Positions 15,997-23,586 of a DNA stretch of 64,000 nt are shown here, one piece after another. The DNA lies in the NCBI GenBank assembly GCA_002498365.1, contig DAHB01000003.1:186001-250000 (forward strand). The letters are read 5' to 3'. Source of the DNA: Methanomassiliicoccaceae archaeon UBA421 (lineage in GTDB: Archaea; Thermoplasmatota; Thermoplasmata; Methanomassiliicoccales; Methanomethylophilaceae). Position numbers and translations under genes: made by a program. Numbering within the stretch: position 1 is the stretch's first letter; every line of letters starts with the position of its first letter. The notes beneath the pieces were generated by a model, which ran no database searches, was not told the origin of the DNA, and saw nothing but the letters and a program-made list of their open reading frames with translations.

Positions 15997-17625
15997 GGCC
16001 TCCGCATCCGAATTGACCGAGATCTTATCGACCAGCAGCACGAAAAGCATCGCGATTATAGAGATGGGCAGCGCCACTATCATCGCGTCCACCCCCGCTA
16101 TCGCCGAGCCGGGGAACAAAACCGCGTTGCCGGTGATCAGCCTGCAGATAGGCAGGAAGGTCGCCGTCCCGGAGTTGATGAACAGCGCCCATATCATGTA
16201 CGTCACGGTCCCCGAGGCCATGCTCGCTATCGCCGCCCTGGTGTTCGGGGCCTTTGAATACAGTGCGTGCGCGAACGCCGGAAGAAGCGCGGCCGCGGTG
16301 AGGCCCATGAATACGGACGTGGCCTTGGCGATGATGTCCTTGGGCATCACGTAACAGTACGCCACGACGACGACCAGCATGACCATGGTGAATATCCTGT
16401 TCACCCTGATGGACTGCGAGTCCCTCTCGTCCTTCGAAAAACGCCCCCTCGCCAGAGTGAAGAGGTCGTAGCCGCCTGCGACGCCGATGGTGTGCATTAG
16501 CGCGCTCAGCGTGGATATCGCCGCGGATATCAGGGCGAGCAGGAACAACGAGATGAACACGTCGCCGAACGTCGTATTGCTGAATATCTCGGACAGGAAC
16601 TGCGGTATGATGAAATCCGTCCCGAGGCCCAGGCTTTTTATGTATTCGAACGAGCCCATCCCATACTCGTTGGCGAAGTATATGTTGCTCAGCGGGCCGA
16701 CCGTGTATGCCGAACCAACGACGACCAGCATGAATATGCTGCCTATCATCAGCGACTTGTAAAGCGTCTTATCGTCCTTGGCGGACATGAACCTGACGAC
16801 CAGCTGCGGCTGGGTCAGGGAGCCGATGCCCACGCCCATAAGGAACGTTGTCACCACAAGCATCCATTCGGAGCTGCCGAACTCCGAGAAGCTCGTCCAT
16901 CCTCTGGCGCCCTCAAGCGTGCCCAGCTGGTCGATCACGCCTGCGTCCCAGAGGTCCGTCAGCTGCCCGTTGGCAGACGACACGCCCCCGAACATCGTGT
17001 ATGTGAAGACCAGTATCACTGCCATTCCGATGAACATTATGGCCGCCTGCAACGCGTCGTTGTACATCACGGCGATTATGCCTCCGTAGACGACGTAAAG
17101 AGCGACGACGAGGGCCAGCGCGACAAGGAGGACGTCGTAGTACTGCGTCAGGCCTGTGACGACGGAAAGCGAGTTCACCGCGCCCTTCAGCACCGCCGCG
17201 CAGTAGATCGGCATCATAATGATTATGAGCATCGCGGTGAACGCGCGGATCCCTTTGGATTTGTATATCTTGCCCAACAGGTCCGCGAAAGTCGAAGCTC
17301 CCAGCTTCTTCCCCAGCCTGCGGGTCCTGGGGCCGAACACGATGAAAGCCACCACAAGGCCCACGAACAGGTTCAGGAAGCACAGCCACAATATCGACAT
17401 CCCGTGCACCGCGGCCTGCCCTCCGAAACCGATGATGGCCGATGCGCTCAGGAACGTGGCGCCGTAGGAGAGCGCGATGATCACGGGGCTGGTCTTGTTC
17501 CTGCCCAGCATGAACTGCTGGCTGCTTCGTGTGTTCTTATATCCGAAATAGCCCAGGGCCGCGGTGGCGACCGCGAACAGCACGGCCATCACGCCGAAGA
17601 TGAGCAGGTTCACGCCTTCAGTCAT
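15985..17625 (-). CDS. Sodium:solute symporter (SSS family)
   Basis: A 546-residue membrane protein of the SSS family (pantothenate/proline/acetate type) with about 13 predicted transmembrane helices. Family features are the N-terminal helix LLIFGVMAVLFAVATAALGY, the region SYGATFLSASAIIGFGGQA with small and Ser residues near the substrate/Na+ site, and GVGIGSLTQPQLVVRFMSAK in the middle. ATG 17625 overlaps the 3' end of a 44-residue membrane protein gene. That operon carries a palindromic operator shared with a phenylacetate-CoA-ligase gene, so I infer an aryl or other organic acid as substrate; this is not shown by the protein alone. Confidence 0.88.
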   Translation of the reverse strand: MTEGVNLLIFGVMAVLFAVATAALGYFGYKNTRSSQQFMLGRNKTSPVIIALSYGATFLSASAIIGFGGQAAVHGMSILWLCFLNLFVGLVVAFIVFGPRTRRLGKKLGASTFADLLGKIYKSKGIRAFTAMLIIIMMPIYCAAVLKGAVNSLSVVTGLTQYYDVLLVALALVVALYVVYGGIIAVMYNDALQAAIMFIGMAVILVFTYTMFGGVSSANGQLTDLWDAGVIDQLGTLEGARGWTSFSEFGSSEWMLVVTTFLMGVGIGSLTQPQLVVRFMSAKDDKTLYKSLMIGSIFMLVVVGSAYTVGPLSNIYFANEYGMGSFEYIKSLGLGTDFIIPQFLSEIFSNTTFGDVFISLFLLALISAAISTLSALMHTIGVAGGYDLFTLARGRFSKDERDSQSIRVNRIFTMVMLVVVVAYCYVMPKDIIAKATSVFMGLTAAALLPAFAHALYSKAPNTRAAIASMASGTVTYMIWALFINSGTATFLPICRLITGNAVLFPGSAIAGVDAMIVALPISIIAMLFVLLVDKISVNSDAEASNL

Positions 17626-17752
17626 CGGCTTCCCCCTCTTCTTCCGTGCATTCCGTTCTTCCTTTGACAAGGCCGAAAATTATGCAGAACGCAGTCGTGA
17701 GGATGCATGCCGCATAGGCCCCCCAGATGTATGGGTCGGTTATTCCGAACAT
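17618..17752 (-). CDS. Small membrane partner of the symporter (44 residues)
   Basis: Encodes 44 residues: a short lead (MFGITDPYIWG), one hydrophobic helix (AYAACILTTAFCIIFGLVKG) and a highly acidic tail rich in Glu and Asp. It starts at ATG 17752, with GGAG about 8 bases upstream, and overlaps the symporter start by 8 bases. Small one-helix proteins encoded directly before SSS symporters are common in prokaryotes and are thought to be accessory subunits. The overlap, promoter and operator all point to co-expression. Confidence 0.75.
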   Translation of the reverse strand: MFGITDPYIWGAYAACILTTAFCIIFGLVKGRTECTEEEGEADD

Positions 17753-17770
17753 TTGATTTTCTCCGAGTTG

Positions 17771-17800
17771 CGTGCTAACACATAGCACGGTATTTAATCC
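17771..17800 (-). promoter_or_regulatory. Promoter and palindromic operator of the symporter operon
   Basis: On the minus strand a TATA-like GGATTAAATACC (17800-17789) abuts a perfect inverted repeat CGTGCTA-N5-TAGCACG (17771-17789). The expected transcription start lies just past the palindrome and the ATG is at 17752, so a bound protein would block initiation. An identical-arm palindrome is found at 45871-45889. Confidence 0.75.
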
Positions 17801-17873
17801 TATTGCCGGAGATCGTGCGGACCGGCGTCGAAAATAGGGAAAAAAGTAAACACGCCACCGTACATTCTCGCTC

Positions 17874-18239
17874 ATGCGGGACTTTACGGCCACTGTGGAC
17901 GAGCTGAAGACTGTCGTGCGAATGTTCTGCGAGGACAGGGAATGGGACAGGTTCCACAACCCGAAGGACCTCGCCATCGGCATCACCACCGAGGCATCGG
18001 AGCTGCTGGACATCTTCAGGTTCAAGGATGCTGCCGAGTGCCGGGAGATATTGGAGGACGAGGAGTGCCGGGAGGCCGTATGCGACGAGCTTGCGGACGT
18101 GCTGTACTTCGTCCTCAGATTCGCGCAGACGAACGATATCGATCTGGCTTCGGCGCTGGAATCCAAAGTCTACAAGAACGGGAAAAAGTATCCCGCGGAC
18201 AAATCCAGAGGTTCGAACAAGAAATACGACGAACTGTGA
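17874..18239 (+). CDS. MazG-like nucleotide pyrophosphohydrolase
   Basis: A 121-residue all-alpha NTP pyrophosphatase like RS21-C6/dCTPase. The metal-binding pattern is ITTEASELLDIFRF (ExxE) near residue 38 followed by DELADVLYFVLRFA (ExxD) near 70, and the C-terminal YKNGKKYPADKSRGSNKKY is typical of the small MazG-like group. Such enzymes hydrolyse non-canonical or excess (d)NTPs to monophosphates. It is divergent from the symporter operon. Confidence 0.92.
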   Translation: MRDFTATVDELKTVVRMFCEDREWDRFHNPKDLAIGITTEASELLDIFRFKDAAECREILEDEECREAVCDELADVLYFVLRFAQTNDIDLASALESKVYKNGKKYPADKSRGSNKKYDEL

Positions 18240-18260
18240 ACCTTTCCGTGTGACAAGCGG

Positions 18261-18268
18261 TTAAATAT
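18261..18268 (+). promoter_or_regulatory. TATA box of the SRP RNA gene
   Basis: TTAAATAT lies about 24 bases upstream of the predicted 5' end of the SRP RNA, the usual archaeal spacing. Confidence 0.6.
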
Positions 18269-18284
18269 CTAGTCGTTCGTTAGT

Positions 18285-18599
18285 GGACTGTTTGGCTTGA
18301 CCGGGGAGTTCGGCGTGCCCTATACCTGAAATCGTCGATATGCTGGGGTGACAGCATGGGACGGCCCCGTTGAACATTCAAGCCTGTATCGGGACAATGA
18401 GGTCTTGTCCTGCAGAGTCAGAGCATGCGTCCGAAGCGGCCGGAGGGCCGCGGAAGCGCACTAATCGGGGGGACCGGGTCAGGTCCTGACGGGAGCAGCC
18501 TTACCCTGAGCTACTGACGTTTGCGGGATTGCAGGGCCGAGGAACGATACAGGGCTCTTGATTCGGGATGCGGTGTCAACCCATGCGGCCAAACACTCC
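18285..18599 (+). ncRNA. ffs: Signal recognition particle 7S RNA
   Basis: About 315 nt, the usual archaeal size. The ends pair as helix 1: GGACTGTTTGGC at 18285-18296 with GCCAAACACTCC at 18588-18599 (one mismatch). The 5' Alu-like domain has the expected GTTCGGCGTGCCC stretch near 18310. The S domain carries the conserved SRP54-binding element: GGGTCAGG near 18476 followed by GACGGGAGCAGCC near 18488. A TATA box lies upstream and a T-rich stretch follows the 3' end, inside the 3' end of the convergent gene. The exact termini are estimates. Confidence 0.93.
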
Positions 18600-18604
18600 G
18601 ACCC

Positions 18605-19585
18605 TCATTTTTTCTCTTTGGGGCGGCATCCGGTGATTATTTCCTTTGAAAAGTCGAAGAGCACCCTTGTCTCTCCGTCCATTTCAAGCTTCAGCTCTCT
18701 GGAGCCGTCGATGTTGCCCACCACCGCGCCCGCGGCCCCCACGGATTCGAAGATCTCGATGACCCGTGCGGAATTCCCGGGCGGACAGGAGAACACGAAA
18801 CCGAACCCCTGGTATGAAAGGCACCATTGTACCAGGTCGACGTCGCCGGGCCTCGGGATCTTCGAGACGTCCACGGTTCCCCCCAGGGAAGAGACCTCCA
18901 GCATCATCCCCAGGGTCCCGATGTTCCCGGGGTTGCTCATGTCCTTGCCGGCGCTCACCAGGTGTTCGGACGCCAGCCTGGGAAGCGCCGCCATCTGTTC
19001 CTGGACCACCGCGTCCGGCTTCAGCGTTGTCGTGTCCCAGGCGTAGGGGAGGTTCTTGGGGTAGAAACCGTCGAGGTCGGCAACGAACACTATGTCGTCG
19101 CCTTCCGCGGCGGTGGAGCTGAGGATCACGTCCTCTTTGGGCACGGAGCCCATTATGGAAATCTCTATGGAATCGAAGTCGCTGTCCGGATGGGTATGCC
19201 CCCCTACTATGGGCACGTCGAACTTCTTAACGCCCTGTTCCATGCCGCGCAGTATCTGGTTGCAGACCTTGGAACTCTTCATCGAGATGACATCCACCAT
19301 CGCAATCGCCCTCCCTCCCATCGCGGCTATATCGTTCACGTTGACGAGGACTGCAAAATATCCGGCGTAAAAAGGATCCGATCTGACCAGAGAGCTCATT
19401 ATGCCATCGGCTGCGAACAGAAGGTAGTCTTCACCATAGTCTATCGCGGCGGCGTCCTCGCCCTCGGCGGCGAACACCTGAGGGAAATCTTTCAGAGGCA
19501 GAAGGTCGACTATCTCGTGGATCGGGTGCTTTCTCGTAACGCCCGGAAAGGTGCGTATGGCACCCACTAGTTCATCCAGCGACAT
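18605..19585 (-). CDS. PurM/AIR-synthase-like protein, methanogenesis marker 2-like
   Basis: A 326-residue protein of the PurM/HypE/SelD/ThiL superfamily. N-terminal FPGVTRKHPIHEIVDLLP, a metal/ATP-binding EDAAAIDYGEDYLLFAADGI, VNVNDIAAMGGRAIAMVDV and PIVGGHTHPDS follow the family order. The overall pattern resembles the archaeal AIR-synthase-related protein listed as putative methanogenesis marker protein 2; I cannot confirm this without a profile search. ATG 19585 is chosen over a TTG at 19603 because a TATA-like CCTTTTATCGG lies about 25 bases upstream. It is convergent with the SRP RNA. Confidence 0.82.
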   Translation of the reverse strand: MSLDELVGAIRTFPGVTRKHPIHEIVDLLPLKDFPQVFAAEGEDAAAIDYGEDYLLFAADGIMSSLVRSDPFYAGYFAVLVNVNDIAAMGGRAIAMVDVISMKSSKVCNQILRGMEQGVKKFDVPIVGGHTHPDSDFDSIEISIMGSVPKEDVILSSTAAEGDDIVFVADLDGFYPKNLPYAWDTTTLKPDAVVQEQMAALPRLASEHLVSAGKDMSNPGNIGTLGMMLEVSSLGGTVDVSKIPRPGDVDLVQWCLSYQGFGFVFSCPPGNSARVIEIFESVGAAGAVVGNIDGSRELKLEMDGETRVLFDFSKEIITGCRPKEKK

Positions 19586-19626
19586 GGACCGGGGATAAGC
19601 CAACGCCGATAAAAGGATATTGTAGG

Positions 19627-20190
19627 TTATATGAGGCGCATCTGTTTGGTCACCAGCACCAGGTGCGACGAGTCCGTGGAATCGATCAGTATGTCCGACA
19701 TGACCTCTGCCATCTCGTTGGGATAGTCGGAAAGGGGATAGAAGGCATCCTGTGTAGGAACCACGTTACCGGAACGCTTCAAAAGCTTTCTGCATTCGGC
19801 GACCTCCTGCTGCTGTGCGGGCCGGCCCCCGTGATATGTCGCGCCGGCGAGACGCAACTCGGATTCGAAGACGGGGCGTTTGAACAGCTGGCAGAGGATG
19901 TAGACTATGATGTCGTTGTTACCCGGGTATTTCTTTTTGCACGATCGCCCCACCGTCTCGTAAACATTGTTAGACGGGGTCTTCGAAGTCTGATAGATCT
20001 TCGAAGGCGGGACGGAACGCTCTTTCACGACGTTCATGTCCGCAAGGGCCCTGAGGTAGCCCGTCAAAATGAGCCTGTGGTGTTTGAAACCCTGCGCTTC
20101 GAGGTCCTTGGACAGAGCGCTTATAGACTTCCCGTCCTTTCCGAGGCATCCGAGCAGGATCCTCAGGAAGTCCTTGTCAGGGTTGAACAT
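19627..20190 (-). CDS. Winged-helix-like protein divergent from nrdD, candidate regulator
   Basis: A 187-residue protein without a named family that I recognise. Residues about 8-60 look like a winged helix-turn-helix (LRILLGCLGKDGKSISALSK, then LTGYLRALADMNVVKER with a short wing). A second helical part (NDIIVYILCQLFKRPVFESE) and a charged C-terminus follow. The start is ATG 20190; the frame continues upstream to 20400, but that stretch is AT-rich intergenic DNA containing repeated elements. It is divergent from class III RNR and shares its upstream region, so a role in controlling nrdD is a reasonable inference. Confidence 0.7.
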   Translation of the reverse strand: MFNPDKDFLRILLGCLGKDGKSISALSKDLEAQGFKHHRLILTGYLRALADMNVVKERSVPPSKIYQTSKTPSNNVYETVGRSCKKKYPGNNDIIVYILCQLFKRPVFESELRLAGATYHGGRPAQQQEVAECRKLLKRSGNVVPTQDAFYPLSDYPNEMAEVMSDILIDSTDSSHLVLVTKQMRLI

Positions 20191-20197
20191 AGAGGCT

Positions 20198-20214
20198 GAT
20201 AACAAATCTGGTAA
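20198..20214 (+). promoter_or_regulatory. Repeat element 1 of the nrdD intergenic region
   Basis: GATAACAAATCTGGTAA lies 8 bases upstream of the start codon of the divergent candidate regulator. It is a near-identical direct repeat of the element at 20359-20375 (one mismatch in 17). Its position would allow autoregulation. Confidence 0.55.
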
Positions 20215-20358
20215 CTTAAACCTACTGCTCGTCCGGAACCTTCCCGGAAGTCCGCCGGAGACCGTTACGGAGCGTTCGGCCTCAGATGTCCATATTGATG
20301 CAATGAGCATCAATTGTATGTTTTCTAAATTACTGGCCATTTTAATGATAACAATATT

Positions 20359-20425
20359 GATAACAAATATGGTAATAAACCGTGTCAAGATAATTACCAA
20401 TTATAGTTCAAAAAGTACTTTATAT
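20359..20425 (+). promoter_or_regulatory. nrdD promoter region with repeat element 2 and a palindrome
   Basis: GATAACAAATATGGTAA at 20359-20375 repeats element 1. At 20390-20404 the palindrome ATAATT-ACC-AATTAT contains a related TTGGTAAT on the other strand. The TATA box TTTATAT is at 20419-20425, about 50 bases before the nrdD start. Together they look like an operator cluster placed upstream of the TATA box. Confidence 0.55.
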
Positions 20426-20474
20426 CGACCAAAACAAACACGGATGGCAAGAAGGACGGTCGGGGAGATAAGAG

Positions 20475-22565
20475 ATGTACACGGAATCAGACAATATCGC
20501 GAAGGGGGGGCCCGAATCAACGGACATAGGCCTGTTCGTCAGATCTTCTGACGATGATTTCAAGAAATGGGACAAGAAGAGGATCTATGACGCGCTCCTC
20601 AGGGAGACGGACATCTCCGAGCTTAACGCGATGATCATAGCCAACGACGTCGACCGCATGGTAAGACAGATAGGCATACGCTACATCACCGCGCCCCTGA
20701 TCAGAGAGCTCACGAACGCCAAGCTGATGGAGCACGGCCTCGAGGACGTCAGGAAGCAACATACCAGGCTGGGTGTGCCCATCTACGACGCGAGGGAGAT
20801 CATCATGTCTCCCAACAAGGAGAACGCCAACGTCCCCCACGGCCCCGAAGCCACAAATCTGACCCTGGCGGAGAACATAAAGAAAGAGTTCGCACTGCTG
20901 GAGGTATTCTCTCCGGACGTCGCAGACGCCCATATGTCCGGGCTGATCCATCTCCACGACTTAGGGATGGTGGACCGCCCTTACTGCAGCGGCCAATCCA
21001 TAGAGTACGTAAAGAAGTTCGGTCTGAACCTCCCCAACGCCATGTCCATCGCGAAACCTGCGAAACACCCCGAGGTCCTCATAGAGCAGATAATCAAATT
21101 CTCCGCCGCGCTGCAGGGCCATTACGCCGGGGCCATAGGGTGGGACGCCTTCAACGTGTTCCTTTCGCCGTACCTGGTGGGCCTGGACGACAGGAGGATG
21201 CATCAGCTCGCTCAGATACTGGTATACGAATACGCGCAACAGGCCGTCGCCAGGGGCGGACAGTCAATATTCAGCGACCTGAACATCTACTGGGAGACGC
21301 CGAAGCATTTCATCGGCGTCCCGGCGATAGGTCCCGGAGGGGAATACACCGGTAAGAACTACGAGGACTACGAGGCCGAATCCCAGAGGTTCGCGATGGC
21401 GCTCATGGACGTATATCTCGAGGGTGACGCGAACGGCAGGCCGTTCTTCTTCCCCAAGCCCGAAGTGCACATCACCGACCGCTTCTTCGCCACGCCCGGA
21501 AGCGAGGAGTTCATGCTGAAGATATGCCGCCTAGCCTCGGAGATGGGCAACACCTACTTCGTGTTCGACCGCGGGGACACCGCCCGCGTCTCGGAATGTT
21601 GCAGGCTCTCGTTCAACCTCGACGAGCAGGACATCGAGGACGCGAAGACGCCCTGGAAGATGCGCTTCTCGGCGATGCAGAACGCAACCCTCAACCTCCC
21701 GCGCGTAGCCTACATGGCGAAAGGCAGCGACGAGGCGCTGTACAGCGGCATAACCGAGGCCCTCGGGCTCGTGGTGAGGGCGCACAAGGAGAAGAAGGCC
21801 TTCATCCAGGAACTGCTCGCCCTCGGCAACAGCGGCCCCCTGGGCCTGCTCACGATGAACCTCGACGGCGAGCCGTACTACAGGATAGAGAAGTCCTCGT
21901 ACCTGATAGGCATCCTGGGCCTCAACGAGATGGTACAGTTCCACACCGGGCACGAGATGCATGAGTCCAAGGACTCGATCAGATTCGGGCTCGGGATCAT
22001 AGCGTACATGAGGAAGGAGGCGGAGAGGCTCTCCCTCGAGAGCGGCCTGAAACTGTCGCTGGAGCAGACTCCCGCCGAGTCCACCGCATACAGGTTCGCA
22101 AAACTGGACCTCAGGGACTTCCCTCATGAGGCCGGCGCCGTCGTCAAGGGCGACCGCAACACCGGCGAGGTGTACTACACCAATTCCACATACCTCAACG
22201 TCGGGGCCGACGTCGGTCCGGTCGAACGCGTCAAGATAGAGGGGATGTTCCATCCAATAATAGACGCCGGAGCGCTGACCCACATATGGCTCGGGGAATC
22301 GAAGCCCTCCGCGGAGAGCGTCGCCTCGTTCGTCAGGAACACCTTCGAGAAGACACAGAACGGGCAGATAGCATTCAGCCCGGAGTTCACGTCCTGTCTC
22401 GATTGTGGCAAGACCTCCAGGGGACTCTCGGAAAAATGCCCGTTCTGCGGTTCCGCCCATATAGAAGGGATAACCCGCGTGACCGGATTCTTCTCGAAGA
22501 TATCCGGCTGGAACAAGGGCAAGAGGGGCGAGCTCGCGGACCGCCGCAAGGGCCAGTGCCTCTGA
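20475..22565 (+). CDS. nrdD: Anaerobic (class III) ribonucleoside-triphosphate reductase
   Basis: A 696-residue glycyl-radical enzyme that reduces ribonucleotides to deoxyribonucleotides without oxygen. NrdD features are HLHDLGMVDRPYCSGQSIEY near residue 160, the finger-loop region RVSECCRLSFNLDEQ, a late zinc site CLDCGKTS...CPFCGSAHIEG and the glycyl-radical loop RVTGFFSKISGW near the C-terminus. The activating radical-SAM protein NrdG is not in the window. A class II enzyme is encoded at 60157-62394, so the cell has two oxygen-independent routes to dNTPs. Confidence 0.95.
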   Translation: MYTESDNIAKGGPESTDIGLFVRSSDDDFKKWDKKRIYDALLRETDISELNAMIIANDVDRMVRQIGIRYITAPLIRELTNAKLMEHGLEDVRKQHTRLGVPIYDAREIIMSPNKENANVPHGPEATNLTLAENIKKEFALLEVFSPDVADAHMSGLIHLHDLGMVDRPYCSGQSIEYVKKFGLNLPNAMSIAKPAKHPEVLIEQIIKFSAALQGHYAGAIGWDAFNVFLSPYLVGLDDRRMHQLAQILVYEYAQQAVARGGQSIFSDLNIYWETPKHFIGVPAIGPGGEYTGKNYEDYEAESQRFAMALMDVYLEGDANGRPFFFPKPEVHITDRFFATPGSEEFMLKICRLASEMGNTYFVFDRGDTARVSECCRLSFNLDEQDIEDAKTPWKMRFSAMQNATLNLPRVAYMAKGSDEALYSGITEALGLVVRAHKEKKAFIQELLALGNSGPLGLLTMNLDGEPYYRIEKSSYLIGILGLNEMVQFHTGHEMHESKDSIRFGLGIIAYMRKEAERLSLESGLKLSLEQTPAESTAYRFAKLDLRDFPHEAGAVVKGDRNTGEVYYTNSTYLNVGADVGPVERVKIEGMFHPIIDAGALTHIWLGESKPSAESVASFVRNTFEKTQNGQIAFSPEFTSCLDCGKTSRGLSEKCPFCGSAHIEGITRVTGFFSKISGWNKGKRGELADRRKGQCL

Positions 22566-22626
22566 GCTCTTATTTTATCAGCGGCCCCTGTGGGGGCCGC
22601 ACCCCGGCGCCCATGCCGGGATGCGG

Positions 22627-23574
22627 TCATCTCCACATGTTGCGCTTGCGCAGATACTCGATGCCGAAGACGACGGATATGACCATCACGGCTATCATCG
22701 CCCAGAATCCCCAGTCGTAGCCCGACAGAGGGATGACGGAGAAATTCATTCCGAATATGCCCGAGAGCATCGTGGGAATCGATATGATCAGCGTTATCGA
22801 CGTCAAAAACTTCATGACGCTGGCCAACGAGTTGTTGATGTCCGACTCGACCAGCTGGCGGGTACCTTTGATGATCTCGCTGTAGGTCATGGTCATCTCC
22901 AGCGCCTGATTCGTCTCGATCGACACGTCCTCCATGAGGTCGCGGTCGTCCGGCTCCGTTATGAATTTGAACTGTTTGCTGAGCCTGTCCACAACCGAGA
23001 GGTTCATGCTCAGGGATGTCTTGAAGTAGACAAGGTTCGACTCCAGTTCGTGAAGCTCGAACAGGTCGTTGCGCTGGGTGCTGTTCCTTATGGACGCCTC
23101 GATGGCCATGCGCTTCTTCTCGATGAGCTTCAGGTGGTTCTGGTACTGCAGGGCCACCCTGAACAGTATCTGAAGGGCGAACCGTGTGTGCTTCTCCACG
23201 TTTATCGTGTTGATGGGCTTCATTTTACCCGTCACCAGCGAGCTGATGGCGAAGATGTTCTGCAGACATACTGTGACGATGGCGTTGGACGTGATCGTTA
23301 TGGACAGCGGATACGTGGTGTATTCTTCGCGCTGGTTCCTTATCTCGGTGGCGGGGGCGTCGATCAAGATGAGAGAATAGTCGTTCTGTATCTCCAGCCT
23401 CGAGCCCTCTTCGTCGTCCAGGGCCGCAGTTATGCAGTCCCTGTTGACCCTGAGCTTCGTGCTGACCTCCATGATCTCCTCTTCCGTGGGACGTATCATA
23501 TTGATCCACACGTTGTCCTTAATTTCGTCGATCATGACCGCGCGGCCGTCGACCATTCCGTAAACCTCGTACAT
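22627..23574 (-). CDS. corA: CorA-type Mg2+/Co2+ transporter
   Basis: A 315-residue CorA family channel. A long cytosolic alpha/beta and helical N-terminal part precedes two C-terminal transmembrane helices. The first ends in the diagnostic GMN selectivity motif (IFGMNFSVIPLSG near residue 280) and the second is WGFWAMIAVMVISVVFGIEY, with a basic C-terminal tail. It forms pentamers in known members and takes up Mg2+ or other divalent cations. It is 61 bases from the convergent nrdD end. Confidence 0.95.
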   Translation of the reverse strand: MYEVYGMVDGRAVMIDEIKDNVWINMIRPTEEEIMEVSTKLRVNRDCITAALDDEEGSRLEIQNDYSLILIDAPATEIRNQREEYTTYPLSITITSNAIVTVCLQNIFAISSLVTGKMKPINTINVEKHTRFALQILFRVALQYQNHLKLIEKKRMAIEASIRNSTQRNDLFELHELESNLVYFKTSLSMNLSVVDRLSKQFKFITEPDDRDLMEDVSIETNQALEMTMTYSEIIKGTRQLVESDINNSLASVMKFLTSITLIISIPTMLSGIFGMNFSVIPLSGYDWGFWAMIAVMVISVVFGIEYLRKRNMWR

Positions 23575-23586
23575 TCTTCACCCCCC

